A stretch of DNA of 64,000 nucleotides from Vibrio aquaticus (GTDB taxonomy: Bacteria > Pseudomonadota > Gammaproteobacteria > Enterobacterales > Vibrionaceae): contig NZ_RXZH01000004.1 in assembly GCF_003970385.1 (NCBI RefSeq), positions 62,001 to 126,000 of the forward strand, in the 5' to 3' direction. Shown in pieces: positions 27,991 to 40,079 of the stretch (position 1 is the first letter of the stretch; each line of letters begins with the position of its first letter). The translations under genes and the position numbers were made by a program. Below the pieces are notes generated by a model. The model was not told the origin of the DNA. It saw only the letters and a list, made by a program, of their open reading frames with translations, and did no database searches.

Positions 27991-28779
27991 ATGCTAAGGA
28001 TAGCAACGGCTCTGCTTACCACATTACTCGCCTCTTTTCCGTTGATCGCCCAAACCTATCCAGACCAACGTACATGGCTTGACCCTAACTTTGTCACAAC
28101 AGCCTTTATCGATGTTGCACTGCGCAATGAATACTCATCTGGCGAAAAACCGTTGGTGAAGTGGAACAAGCCTTTAGCGGTCTGGGTAAAGCATAAGGTG
28201 CCTGATCAAGCACTACATGACGAGCTTACCGATGCTCATTTGAATCACCTCAGCCAAATTACCGGACTGCCTATCAAACGAGTTTCTTCTCGGTCACAAG
28301 CCAATGTGATTTGGATTTACACCCGAGAATCCAAATGGGAAGAGGATATCGAAAAAGAGATGGGCGCTGACTCCCTAAAGCATGTCAGAGGCGCAATCTG
28401 TAAAGCAGGTTACCGAGTGGGTTCAGATAACTATATCGACTCTGCTGCAATCATTATTCCCGTTGATAGAGCGCGCGAACATGGCAAACTGCTGGCCTGT
28501 ATTGTCGAAGAGATTACTCAAACACTTGGACTACCCAATGATGCCGAGAGTGCTTTCCCATCGATTTTTAACGACAACACACCGGAAGATTTGCTCTCGC
28601 CTTTAGATGTTGTGTTACTTCAACTCTTGTATCAACCCGAACTCACTGCAGGTATGACAGAGCAGCAAGCACGCCCTATCGTGATGCAACTGGTTCGACA
28701 ATACCAAAAAGATGGGACGCTGAATCGCGCAGTCGCCATTGCGAAAGATGGAGAGCTATTCCAGCTCATTGGTTACTAA
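27991..28779 (+). CDS. DUF2927 family secreted protein
   Basis: 262 codons with a signal peptide (TALLTTLLASFPLIAQ). The mature part has ACIVEEITQTLGLPND followed by SIFNDN and LSPLDVVLLQLLY, the hallmark of DUF2927 proteins. The EE-TQ-LGLPND segment resembles a metallopeptidase-like helix, but no full HExxH zinc site is present, so enzyme activity is not claimed. Its position 8 bp after sapF suggests a link to the Sap system (inference). Confidence 0.82.
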   Translation: MLRIATALLTTLLASFPLIAQTYPDQRTWLDPNFVTTAFIDVALRNEYSSGEKPLVKWNKPLAVWVKHKVPDQALHDELTDAHLNHLSQITGLPIKRVSSRSQANVIWIYTRESKWEEDIEKEMGADSLKHVRGAICKAGYRVGSDNYIDSAAIIIPVDRAREHGKLLACIVEEITQTLGLPNDAESAFPSIFNDNTPEDLLSPLDVVLLQLLYQPELTAGMTEQQARPIVMQLVRQYQKDGTLNRAVAIAKDGELFQLIGY

Positions 28780-28800
28780 AGCTAGACCGCAGGCAATAAA

Positions 28801-28833
28801 AAACGGATAGTCGCACAGTGCCACTATCCGTTT
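28801..28833 (-). terminator. Terminator of the DUF2750 gene (also near the sap operon end)
   Basis: An 11-bp perfect stem AAACGGATAGT/ACTATCCGTTT with an 11-nt loop. On the minus strand it ends in a TTTTTTATT tract. The plus-strand side has only three T residues, so termination of the sap operon here would be weaker. Confidence 0.85.
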
Positions 28834-28855
28834 GGAAAGCTGGATTAAAGTATTA

Positions 28856-29233
28856 CTACTTAGCGCGCTTCTTTAGCTCAAATTCAAATTCATCTGGGTA
28901 AAGTACCACCCCTTCTTCATTTGAATTTGGGAAAACAACCACAGATAATTCATCCTCTTCTAGGCCATGTGTCCAGCGGCTAAACCACTTAGCGGTCGAA
29001 ATAGACTCCGCTTTACAGTGTTCCCACTCACCTGTAGCCCACTCAGCAGCAAACTCTTCGTGAGGCCATACAGGCACACAATCTTCATCTTCTGTATTAA
29101 GCATCACACAACCGTGTTCATCCGTTAGGATCCACACTTTTCGGTTAGCTGCGATTTCTTTAACACAGTAGTTAAAGCGCTCATCAGGGCGCATTTTGTT
29201 TACTGAATCTAGTTGGTCTTGAGTTAGCGACAT
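28856..29233 (-). CDS. DUF2750 domain-containing protein
   Basis: 125 codons, acidic, with no signal peptide or membrane helix. The DUF2750 features are visible: RFNYCVKEIAANRKVWIL near the start, then VPVWPHEEFAAEW and the closing GVVLYPDEFEFELKK. The function of this family is unknown. It is monocistronic between two hairpins. Confidence 0.85.
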   Translation of the reverse strand: MSLTQDQLDSVNKMRPDERFNYCVKEIAANRKVWILTDEHGCVMLNTEDEDCVPVWPHEEFAAEWATGEWEHCKAESISTAKWFSRWTHGLEEDELSVVVFPNSNEEGVVLYPDEFEFELKKRAK

Positions 29234-29250
29234 TTGTTATCCCCTAAATA

Positions 29251-29281
29251 AAACGCCCACGGCACGTAGCCATGGGCGTTT
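29251..29281 (-). terminator. Terminator of ppaC
   Basis: A 9-bp stem AAACGCCCA/TGGGCGTTT, extended inwards by GG/CC across one mismatch. On the minus strand it is followed by TTTTATTT. It lies between ppaC and the DUF2750 gene. Confidence 0.82.
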
Positions 29282-29303
29282 AGAATTAATCAAACTGTGG
29301 AAA

Positions 29304-30209
29304 TTAAGCCAGTTCAGTCTGAAGCCAAGGCCAACCTTGCTTCTTACGGCTTAGTGTATTTTCCATCATCAGCATGCCATCTTTCTCATGCTTAACCAGT
29401 TTCTCAGCCCACTCACCTTTGAATAGTAGACGAGTTTGAGCCGTTGTAATGTCTGTTAGCATTACTGCTGCGAATGCTAGACCTTGAGACTCACAACGAG
29501 CTTCTAGATCCGCTTCTAGCGCTTCGATCATGCCGTCAACTTGCTCAAGTGTTGCAAGTTCAACCTGACCAACAACGACGTCACGACCGTTGAATGGGTA
29601 ACCTTTAAGGTCTTTTTCAACGAGTTCAGAGGCTGATAGACCTTCGATGTTCGTCTTCGCGATCAGAAGATCTTTGATGAATGCGTCAACGTCACATACG
29701 TCAGCGATTTTCGCCAGCTCTTCAACGGCATCTTTATCTTTCTGAGTACAAGTTGGAGAAGCAAAACCAACCGTGTCAGATAGGATTGCTGACATCATTA
29801 GTTTAGCGATTTGAGGCGTGATCTCATGACCTTCGATCTTGTACATGTTGAATAGTACTGTGTTAGTACAACCTACAGGCCAGATCCAAGCTTCCATTGG
29901 GTTGATCGTCATTACGTCACCTAGACGGTGGTGGTCAACGATACCTAGGATTTCAGCGTCAGCAACATCGTCTGGTGCCTGAGCTAGATCTGAGTAGTCT
30001 ACTAGCCAGATTTTCTCGCCAGCAACAGAAGTACGTAGTTCAGGAACTTCTGCACCTGCAACTTCTAGAATGTGTTGGGTTTCACGGTTAATTTCACCTT
30101 GGCGAATTGGCATAGCTTCAACGCCGCGCGCTTTCAGTAGCTCTGTTGCTACTAGTGCACTACAAATACTATCGCTATCAGGGTTCTTGTGACCTACAAC
30201 TAGAATCAT
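29304..30209 (-). CDS. ppaC: Manganese-dependent inorganic pyrophosphatase
   Basis: 301 codons. The DHH family motifs are all present: VVGHKNPDSDSICSA at the start, VDYSD, the DHH itself (GIVDHHRLGD) near residue 97, and the C-terminal SRKKQ segment of the DHHA2 domain. Family II pyrophosphatases hydrolyse diphosphate using Mn or Co in the cytoplasm. Its presence near a probable manganese exporter (31232) is notable. Codon usage is highly biased, which suggests good expression. Confidence 0.96.
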   Translation of the reverse strand: MILVVGHKNPDSDSICSALVATELLKARGVEAMPIRQGEINRETQHILEVAGAEVPELRTSVAGEKIWLVDYSDLAQAPDDVADAEILGIVDHHRLGDVMTINPMEAWIWPVGCTNTVLFNMYKIEGHEITPQIAKLMMSAILSDTVGFASPTCTQKDKDAVEELAKIADVCDVDAFIKDLLIAKTNIEGLSASELVEKDLKGYPFNGRDVVVGQVELATLEQVDGMIEALEADLEARCESQGLAFAAVMLTDITTAQTRLLFKGEWAEKLVKHEKDGMLMMENTLSRKKQGWPWLQTELA

Positions 30210-30416
30210 CTTTTTTCCTATCTGACTAAATTTGTTCCCAATGAGGGGCTATTACTCACAAACACGACATTTTACCTGAATTTGGTAATTTGTCATCGGG
30301 TCAGAAGAGAATATTTAGGTATAAGCCATTACGACTCTATTAATCCTGTCTATTCTTCTTATAAGTCTAGCACTTTTGTTGCATTTCGCTGCTTACCCTA
30401 TTCAGGAGTAATTGCC

Positions 30417-31142
30417 ATGAAACACATTCTCTGCTTCGTTTCATACTGCTTTTTATCTCTAAGCTTTCAAGCATCTGCCAAAAATGTCGATGCCACTCAA
30501 GCAGTTTGGCCGCCATACGTTTTCGACTCTGTAAATTCGGGGCTTGCAATTGAGATAGTACAAGAAGCTTACGCAACCCAAGGATATGATTTAACGATGG
30601 AAATAAAGCCTTGGCTGCGCTCATTGAAAGAAGTGCGAAACAAACAAAAAGATGTATTGGTCTCTATTTGGTGGTCTGACGATCGTACAGAAAAACTCGA
30701 TTTTAGTGTCCCCTATCTACTCGTTCAGCTTAAGTTTGTTGTCTTGAAAGAGAATGCATTTGAGTACAAAGATTTCACTTCGTTGTCAGGAATGAAAGTC
30801 GGTGTCATTGAAGACTATGGATACGGTGAAGCCTTCAACCAATCCGATGCTTTCACACGTATTGTCGCAGAAGATCTTGAAACCAATGTGCGCAAGCTAC
30901 GAGCCAAACGCATAGACGCAATCATTGCTGATGAACGGGCCACCCTGCACACCATGAAACAACTCGGGCTCGACATTCAAGATTTCTATTTCGTGGACAA
31001 AAGTCTAATGATCAAACCCGTCCACCTCGCTGTAGCGAAGGACCACCCTGATAAACAAAAGCTCATGGTCAAATTCATGATCGGGCTTCATACCCTAAAA
31101 CAAAACGGTCGCTATGATGCCCTGCTGGAGAAGTACCGGTAA
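30417..31142 (+). CDS. Periplasmic amino-acid-type substrate-binding protein (SBP_bac_3)
   Basis: 241 codons from the ATG at 30417, which has CAGGAG upstream and gives a clear signal peptide (CFLSLSFQASA); a longer reading from 30282 is unlikely. The two-lobed PBP2 fold is suggested by WPPYVFD, LKEVRNKQKDVLVS, LSGMKVGVIEDYGYGEAF and DAIIADERAT. No ABC permease or sensor domain follows it, so it may serve a distant transporter or act as a sensor partner. Ligand unknown. Confidence 0.85.
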   Translation: MKHILCFVSYCFLSLSFQASAKNVDATQAVWPPYVFDSVNSGLAIEIVQEAYATQGYDLTMEIKPWLRSLKEVRNKQKDVLVSIWWSDDRTEKLDFSVPYLLVQLKFVVLKENAFEYKDFTSLSGMKVGVIEDYGYGEAFNQSDAFTRIVAEDLETNVRKLRAKRIDAIIADERATLHTMKQLGLDIQDFYFVDKSLMIKPVHLAVAKDHPDKQKLMVKFMIGLHTLKQNGRYDALLEKYR

Positions 31143-31171
31143 TCTAGCTCAAGAACGAAAAAATAATTATT

Positions 31172-31217
31172 GCAAATAGTTCTCATTAACATATAGTTGA
31201 TAATAATTCGCATTCAA
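31172..31217 (+). promoter_or_regulatory. Two Fur-like boxes before the manganese exporter gene
   Basis: The 19-mers at 31172-31190 and 31199-31217 each match the classical Fur consensus at 13 of 19 positions by direct comparison. They lie 15-60 bp before the ATG at 31232, within a very AT-rich region. Regulation by iron (Fur) or by a Mn-responsive Fur-type protein is possible; AT-rich background makes chance matches likely enough to keep confidence low. Confidence 0.4.
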
Positions 31218-31231
31218 CTTATCGGCTTGTT

Positions 31232-32437
31232 ATGGATTCATTACGCGCTTTTCAAATGTTACCGAGCTGGCTTTCTGTGAGTCAATTTAGACCAGCATAC
31301 AAACGACTTATTCTTCCTATTACCCTTATCGTGTTGATCGCCAGTGACGTTACCCGCGAAGTCACGGTTACCACGCTATCCGATGCCTTTTGGGCGGTCT
31401 CGAGTTATGTTGCTTTTACCTTAGCGATCTACCACTACATTTCGGGGTTCATCAACAAAGAAAGCCGCATCGTCAACCTCTACCGTACGTCGAGAGATCA
31501 TCAGGTCTTTTTTGCCGCTTTACTTGGTGCCCTGCCCGGTTGTGGTGGCGCCATCATCGTTACGACACAATTTGTTAGCGGGCGAGTTGGTTTTGGTGCC
31601 ATCGTCGCTGTCTTAACCTCCACAATGGGTGACGCAGCATTCCTGCTATTAGCCAGTAAGCCTGATATCGGTTTAGCGGTAGTGGCGCTCGGTGTCTTCG
31701 TTGGTGCGCTTTCCGGGTGGGTAGTGAATGCAATTCATGCCGACGATTTTTTACGCCCGAAGGTGTCTAATCTAGCCAAGCGATTCCAATGTCAGCCAGA
31801 GAGCGTCAATGGAATGGAAAGGAAAGCGATTAACCTTCAAGGCGCATTTTGGAAATGGCTATTGATTCCTGCTGCGTTCATTGCCGCTCTCGGGTCATTT
31901 CAAGTTGACGTCAATCAGCTGTTCCATTTACCTGAAATGTCGATTGAATGGCTTGGGGCAATCTTGATTATCATCAGCATGTTACTGTGGTCACTGACCA
32001 AAGAGATTAAGGACTACGAATCTACCGTAGCCGAGGACAAAAAACAGGTCTCTTCTCACCCACTGCAAAAAGCCGCGCAAGACACAAACTTTGTGACTGC
32101 ATGGGTCATACTGGCGTTCATGGCTTTTGAACTGATTACCTTTTTTGGCCATATTGACCTTGCTGCAACGTTCTCTGGATGGGGGGTATGGATGCCGTTG
32201 ATGGGATTAGCGGTTGGCTTGCTACCCGGTTGTGGGCCACAAATATTAGTAACCAGTCTTTACATATCAGGTGCTGCGCCTCTTTCCGCTCAGCTTGCCA
32301 ATGCGATTTCAAATGACGGTGACGCGCTATTTCCAGCTATCGCTCTAGCACCAAAAGCGGCGCTTGTTGCGACGATTTACTCTGCTGTTCCGGCCTTTAT
32401 CGTCGGTTACGGCTACTATTTCTTATTCGAATTATAA
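31232..32437 (+). CDS. mneA: Putative manganese exporter (MneA-like, about ten membrane helices)
   Basis: 401 codons of polytopic membrane protein. Two halves share a motif: GALPGCGGAIIVTTQFVSG near residues 99-117 with TSTMGDAAF after it, and GLLPGCGPQILVTSLYISG near residues 328-346 with ISNDGDALF after it. This is an internal repeat with a conserved Pro-Gly-Cys-Gly and an acidic Gly-Asp. From memory, V. cholerae has a homologous exporter (MneA) near its sap genes that protects against manganese. Substrate assignment is by that recall. Confidence 0.75.
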   Translation: MDSLRAFQMLPSWLSVSQFRPAYKRLILPITLIVLIASDVTREVTVTTLSDAFWAVSSYVAFTLAIYHYISGFINKESRIVNLYRTSRDHQVFFAALLGALPGCGGAIIVTTQFVSGRVGFGAIVAVLTSTMGDAAFLLLASKPDIGLAVVALGVFVGALSGWVVNAIHADDFLRPKVSNLAKRFQCQPESVNGMERKAINLQGAFWKWLLIPAAFIAALGSFQVDVNQLFHLPEMSIEWLGAILIIISMLLWSLTKEIKDYESTVAEDKKQVSSHPLQKAAQDTNFVTAWVILAFMAFELITFFGHIDLAATFSGWGVWMPLMGLAVGLLPGCGPQILVTSLYISGAAPLSAQLANAISNDGDALFPAIALAPKAALVATIYSAVPAFIVGYGYYFLFEL

Positions 32438-32487
32438 CACTAACAACCTGGCTAGGTTGGTACCAACCCAGATTGGTATTAGAAAAA

Positions 32488-32509
32488 AGCGCCCTCATTT
32501 GAGGGCGCT
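32488..32509. terminator. Terminator of the his operon (convergent with mneA)
   Basis: A 10-bp inverted repeat AGCGCCCTCA/TGAGGGCGCT with a 2-nt centre, giving effectively an 8-9 bp stem, followed on the minus strand by TTTTTT. On the plus strand the tail is AATTATTTT, so it may also end mneA transcripts. A second small inverted repeat (TACCAA/TTGGTA) lies just before it. Confidence 0.85.
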
Positions 32510-32549
32510 AATTATTTTAACTGAGACTAGGGCCTGTTGACCCTAACTA

Positions 32550-33181
32550 TTACTTGTGACGTTCTTTGAGCTTATTGACGACATCGTTCATTGATAAGCC
32601 TTGATCTTGAAGCAGAACCATCAAGTGATAAATCAAATCAGCCGACTCACACACTAACTCCGCCTTGTCGCCCGACGTCGCCGCAAGCGCGACTTCAACG
32701 CCTTCTTCGCCCACTTTTTGCGAAATACGCTTGGTGCCACGAGAATAAAGGTGCGCAGTGTAAGAGGACTCTGGGTCGGCGTCCTTGCGGGCAGCCAGTA
32801 GCTGCTCAAGTTGATGAAGCCACACCATCTGACTCTCTTCTTGTGGGTCACCATCCCAACAAGTTGTCGTTCCCGTGTGACAAGTAGGCCCAATTGGGTT
32901 CACCTTAACCAATAGCGTGTCATTGTCGCAATCTAGTGCGATGTTTTTCAGTTGTAGTACGTTGCCAGACGTTTCGCCTTTAGTCCAAAGACGCTCTTTC
33001 GTACGAGAGAAAAACGTCACTTGACCCGTTTCACCTGTCTTAACCAGCGCATCTTGGTTCATGTAACCCATCATGAGCACTTGGCTTGATTGAAAATCTT
33101 GAACGATCGCTGGAACAAGGCCGTCGACTTTGTCCCAATTGATACGTTCCGCTAGCGTATTTACTTCTGCCGCTGCAAAAC

Positions 33182-33185
<4 letters not shown>
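32550..33185 (-). CDS. hisIE: Bifunctional phosphoribosyl-AMP cyclohydrolase/phosphoribosyl-ATP pyrophosphatase
   Basis: 211 codons. The HisI half includes [11 protein letters not shown] and [11 protein letters not shown], whose Cys and His bind zinc. The HisE half starts near residue 120 (LEQLLAARK) with [11 protein letters not shown] and [13 protein letters not shown]. It catalyses steps 2 and 3 of histidine synthesis. It is the last gene of the operon; its start overlaps the hisF stop (ATGA). Confidence 0.96.
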
Positions 33186-35317
<2,132 letters not shown>

Positions 35318-35329
35318 ATCCTGCCCTTA

Positions 35330-36403
35330 CTAGAGTACGCCTTTACTACTTGGAAGCTCTGTACCTTCGACTTTGATTGCTTGACGGAGCGTGCGACCAA
35401 AGGCTTTAAACAGACTCTCAATGATGTGGTGATCGTTATGACCTGCTGATGAAAGGTGCAGAGTACACGCTAGCGTGTCAGTCAGTGAACGGAAGAAGTG
35501 AACCACCATCTCTGTTGATAGATCACCTACCTGCTCTCGGCTAAATTCGGCTTCAAACTTAAGGTAAGGACGGCCAGAAAGGTCCAACGCACATTGTGCT
35601 AAGCACTCATCCATCGGCAAGCTAAAACCAAAACGGCCAATTCCACGCTTGTCACCCAATGCGTCTTTTAACGCTTGGCCAAGTGCTAGAGCAGTATCTT
35701 CAACCGTGTGGTGGTCATCGATGTGTAAGTCACCTTCCACGTTACATACCATTTGGAAACCGCCGTGAGTTGCGATCTGATCGAGCATGTGATCAAAGAA
35801 GCCAAGGCCTGTCGAAATTTGGTTACCACCTTGCTCGTCTAGGTTCACTTTTACTTTGATGTCGGTTTCTTTAGTTGTGCGAACCACATCAGCCACACGT
35901 GCTTTAACGGTCAGATCTTTAAGAATCTGCTTCCAACCCATGGTTTCTGGGTTGTACTGAATGCCACGAATAGCCATGTTCTCAGCCAGCTGCAGGTCAG
36001 TTTGACGGTCGCCAATCACAACTGAATTTTGGAAATCAACTTTGCCAGCTTGAAGGTACTCTTTCACCATTCCCAGTTTAGGTTTACGGCAAGAGCAGTT
36101 ATCTTCTTCGAAGTGTGGGCAGATAAGAACATCATCAAACTTCAAACCTTGAGATTCAAAGATCTCCATCATCATATCGTGCGGCGCATCGAAGTCGGCT
36201 TGAGGGTAGCTGTCTGTACCAAGACCATCTTGGTTGGTGACCATCACGAGTCGGTAGCCTGCATCTTGCAGAGAAAGAAGACTAGGAATAACGAACGGCT
36301 CTAGTTTTAATTTATCTAGGCGGTCAACTTGGAAATCTACCGGCGGCTCAACGATAAGTGTGCCGTCACGGTCGATAAATAGAATTTTTTGTTGCTTACT
36401 CAC
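35330..36403 (-). CDS. hisB: Bifunctional histidinol-phosphatase/imidazoleglycerol-phosphate dehydratase
   Basis: 357 codons. The N-terminal HAD phosphatase has [10 protein letters not shown] and the zinc-binding [15 protein letters not shown]; the C-terminal IGP dehydratase has [12 protein letters not shown] and [17 protein letters not shown] with its manganese-binding His residues, and a second [17 protein letters not shown]. It performs steps 6 and 8. The fused form is typical of enterics and vibrios. A 58-bp gap separates it from hisC, the largest inside the operon. Confidence 0.97.
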   Translation of the reverse strand: MSKQQKILFIDRDGTLIVEPPVDFQVDRLDKLKLEPFVIPSLLSLQDAGYRLVMVTNQDGLGTDSYPQADFDAPHDMMMEIFESQGLKFDDVLICPHFEEDNCSCRKPKLGMVKEYLQAGKVDFQNSVVIGDRQTDLQLAENMAIRGIQYNPETMGWKQILKDLTVKARVADVVRTTKETDIKVKVNLDEQGGNQISTGLGFFDHMLDQIATHGGFQMVCNVEGDLHIDDHHTVEDTALALGQALKDALGDKRGIGRFGFSLPMDECLAQCALDLSGRPYLKFEAEFSREQVGDLSTEMVVHFFRSLTDTLACTLHLSSAGHNDHHIIESLFKAFGRTLRQAIKVEGTELPSSKGVL

Positions 36404-36461
36404 ACGAACTTCCTTATTTCAATTTGGGTAGCTCTCGCAATCGGCAAGAGCTAAAAATCGG

Positions 36462-37508
<1,047 letters not shown>

Positions 37509-37514
37509 TTATCC

Positions 37515-38810
37515 TTACGCTTTAGCTGCCAACTTCTCGACACGAATCGTTACTGCGCGTTTGTGTGCATCTAAGCCTTCAGCTTCAGCCATTGTTACAA
37601 CCGTTGGTGCGAGAATTTTCAGGCCTTCTGCACTCAGCTCTTGTACCGTCATACGCTTAGAAAAATCTGCTAAGCCTAAACTTGAGTAAGTTCGTGTATA
37701 ACCATAAGTAGGAAGAACATGGTTAGTACCTGATGCATAATCACCGGCAGATTCTGGTGACCAGTCACCCAAGAAGATTGATCCTGCGTTGTCTAGTAAA
37801 GGCAGGAGTTCACGCGGATTCTTAGTTTGAACAATTAAGTGTTCAGGGCCGTAGTAGTTAGAAATAGAAACGGCTTGAGTTAACGACTCAGAGATAATAA
37901 TCAGGCTCGATGCCAACGCCTTTTCTGCGATATCAGCGCGAGAAAGCTCTTTCAGTTGACGCTGAACCGCATCCGTCACTTGATCTGCAATTACAGGTGA
38001 TGGTGTCACAAGCACCACTTGAGAGTCTGGACCGTGTTCCGCTTGGCTTAATAGATCTGCTGCAATAAAGTCTGCGTCTGCTGTTTCATCAGCCAATACT
38101 AAGACTTCTGACGGTCCTGCTGGCATGTCAATCGCTGCACCTCGGAAATCATTGCTCACTTGACGTTTCGCTTCGGTCACATACGCATTACCCGGGCCAA
38201 AAATCTTATCTACTTTAGAAACGCTTTCTGTGCCATAGGCCATTGCTGCAACCGCTTGGCCACCACCAACGTTATACACTTCATCAATACCACACAGTTT
38301 TGCGACATAAAGAATCTCGTCTGCAATAGGTGGCGGTGAACAAAGCACCACTTTACGACAGCCTGCGATCTTTGCAGGGACACCCAGCATAAGCACCGTT
38401 GATGGCAGTGGCGCACTGCCACCCGGAATGTACAAGCCCACTTTTTGGATTGGGCGAGTCACTTGTTCACACAATACGCCTGGCTGAGTTTCCACTTTAA
38501 TAGGCTGCGGCTTTTGCGCTTTGTGGAACTTAGCGATGTTTGCGTACGCTTGTTCAAGCGCTTGCTTCATATTACTCGATAGACGATCGCAGGCAGCATC
38601 CACTTCTTGCTCTGAAACACGAATAGATTCAGGAGTCACGCCATCAAATTTTTGTGTCAGTTCACGCAGTGCAGCATCGCCTTCACTGCGTACTTTTGCG
38701 ATAACCTCAGAGACTGCCGCAGTAATATTTGCGCCTTCAGTAATAGCTGGGCGTTCTAAAATAGAGTCTTGCTGAGACTCACTAAGTGATTGCCAAACGA
38801 CCGTTCTCAT
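37515..38810 (-). CDS. hisD: Histidinol dehydrogenase
   Basis: 431 codons. The HisD signature is visible ([33 protein letters not shown]), with the zinc ligands in that region and near the C-terminus (the [12 protein letters not shown] segment). It oxidises histidinol to histidine using NAD in two steps. It lies 6 bp after hisG. Confidence 0.97.
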   Translation of the reverse strand: MRTVVWQSLSESQQDSILERPAITEGANITAAVSEVIAKVRSEGDAALRELTQKFDGVTPESIRVSEQEVDAACDRLSSNMKQALEQAYANIAKFHKAQKPQPIKVETQPGVLCEQVTRPIQKVGLYIPGGSAPLPSTVLMLGVPAKIAGCRKVVLCSPPPIADEILYVAKLCGIDEVYNVGGGQAVAAMAYGTESVSKVDKIFGPGNAYVTEAKRQVSNDFRGAAIDMPAGPSEVLVLADETADADFIAADLLSQAEHGPDSQVVLVTPSPVIADQVTDAVQRQLKELSRADIAEKALASSLIIISESLTQAVSISNYYGPEHLIVQTKNPRELLPLLDNAGSIFLGDWSPESAGDYASGTNHVLPTYGYTRTYSSLGLADFSKRMTVQELSAEGLKILAPTVVTMAEAEGLDAHKRAVTIRVEKLAAKA

Positions 38811-38816
38811 GCTGAT

Positions 38817-39713
38817 TTACCCCATCATTTTTTCGATTGGTAGAACAAGAATCGAACTTGCGCCAAGCTCTTTCAGTTGCTCCATCGTTTCCCAGAAAAG
38901 GTTCTCTGTACTTACGAGGTGTACTGCAACTTTATCTTTATCACTCGATAGTGGAAGAACCGTTGGATCTTCAGCGCCTGGGAGAAGTGATTTGATCTGC
39001 TCTAGCTTGTCAGTTGGTGCATGTAGCATGATGTACTTTGACTCTTTCGCTTGCTGTACGCCTTGCATACGAGTCAGTAATTTCTCGATGAGCGCTTCTT
39101 TATCCGCATCAAATTCACCCTTACGCTGAATCAAAGTCGCTTTAGATTTGAAGATGATTTCCGCTTCTTTTAGACCATTCGCTTCGAGTGTTGCACCCGT
39201 TGAAACCAGGTCCGCAATCGCATCAGCAAGACCAGCGCGAGGAGCAACTTCCACCGAACCGGTTAGCATACAAGTAGAGAAAGGAACGCCTTGTTCATCC
39301 ATGTAGGCTTTAAGCAGTTGAGGGTAAGTGGTCGCGATGCGCTTGCCTGCAAGATCTTGAGGACCGTTGTACTCTTCGTCTTTATCGAGAGCGATTGAAA
39401 GACGACAGCCGCCAAAGTCTAAACGGCGGAGAGGAACAAACTCGCATGGCTCACCAAGCGCTTTACGGTCTAGGCGAACTTCTTCTAGCTCATTTTCACC
39501 GATGAAGCCAAGGTCAACCACACCGTCCATGATAAGACCCGGGATGTCATCATCACGAACGAGCAGTAAATCAATTGGCATATTTAGTGAGTGAACAACC
39601 AAACGCTCACCCATGATGTTGAATTTAACGCCGCATTTTTTAAGTAGTGCTTGGCACTCTTTACTTAGGCGACCTTTCTTTTGAATTGCGATTCTTAGGC
39701 GTTGTGTCTGCAT
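38817..39713 (-). CDS. hisG: ATP phosphoribosyltransferase
   Basis: 298 codons from the ATG at 39713 ([16 protein letters not shown]); the longer reading to 39731 adds only six residues not found in the family. It is the long, histidine-inhibited HisG form, with [21 protein letters not shown] and a C-terminal regulatory ACT-like domain ([20 protein letters not shown]). It commits ATP and PRPP to histidine. First structural gene after the attenuator. Confidence 0.97.
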   Translation of the reverse strand: MQTQRLRIAIQKKGRLSKECQALLKKCGVKFNIMGERLVVHSLNMPIDLLLVRDDDIPGLIMDGVVDLGFIGENELEEVRLDRKALGEPCEFVPLRRLDFGGCRLSIALDKDEEYNGPQDLAGKRIATTYPQLLKAYMDEQGVPFSTCMLTGSVEVAPRAGLADAIADLVSTGATLEANGLKEAEIIFKSKATLIQRKGEFDADKEALIEKLLTRMQGVQQAKESKYIMLHAPTDKLEQIKSLLPGAEDPTVLPLSSDKDKVAVHLVSTENLFWETMEQLKELGASSILVLPIEKMMG

Positions 39714-39771
39714 TGCGTTGTCCCTGTGCAAAATTTTGATATTTATAAACTTTTAATCGTGCTTAAAACTG

Positions 39772-39856
39772 AAAAACCCTCGGAAGAGTGTGTCTCCCGA
39801 GGGTTCTAAATCTTGTAGTTTGCGATTTTAGCCTCCGGGAGTTTCTTGTCTCCCGG
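39772..39856 (-). promoter_or_regulatory. his attenuator: pause/antiterminator arms and terminator
   Basis: Terminator: stem AACCCTCGG/CCGAGGGTT (39775-39783 with 39797-39805), 13-nt loop, five T residues on the minus strand. Upstream hairpin: CCGGGAG/CTCCCGG (39835-39841 with 39850-39856). The G/C-rich arms share CTCCCG-type sequences, so alternative pairing between upstream and terminator arms is possible, as in classical his attenuation. It lies between hisL and hisG. Confidence 0.92.
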
Positions 39857-39879
39857 GTATGCGAGCATCTCCCGAAAGA

Positions 39880-39912
39880 CTAGACTGGGTGATGATGGTG
39901 ATGAATATTCAT
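39880..39912 (-). CDS. hisL: his operon leader peptide HisL
   Basis: Ten codons plus stop, read MNIHHHHHPV: ATG at 39910-39912, five consecutive His codons, then Pro-Val and TAG at 39880-39882. Ribosome stalling at these codons when charged tRNA-His is low would favour the antiterminator of the hisG leader. It is too short for gene-finding by length; the His run plus the downstream hairpins identify it. Confidence 0.95.
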   Translation of the reverse strand: MNIHHHHHPV

Positions 39913-40033
39913 GACTAATTTACGCATACTTTTAAGCTCTGCTTGTTCGCTTTGTTGATATCCACACTAACCAAGGTGTAAACATTTTTCAACTATTTAT
40001 TTAAACTTTTTTCAATTTGTCTAATACAAATAA

Positions 40034-40055
40034 AAAGGGAGCCGAAGCCCCCTTT
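40034..40055 (-). terminator. Terminator of the nhaC-family gene
   Basis: Stem AAAGGG/CCCTTT with inner GC pairs (one A-C mismatch) around a tight tetraloop reading TTCG on the minus strand, followed by TTTTTATTT. It lies 25 bp beyond the antiporter stop. Confidence 0.85.
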
Positions 40056-40079
40056 GTCTCAATCATTTACACGCTTTAA

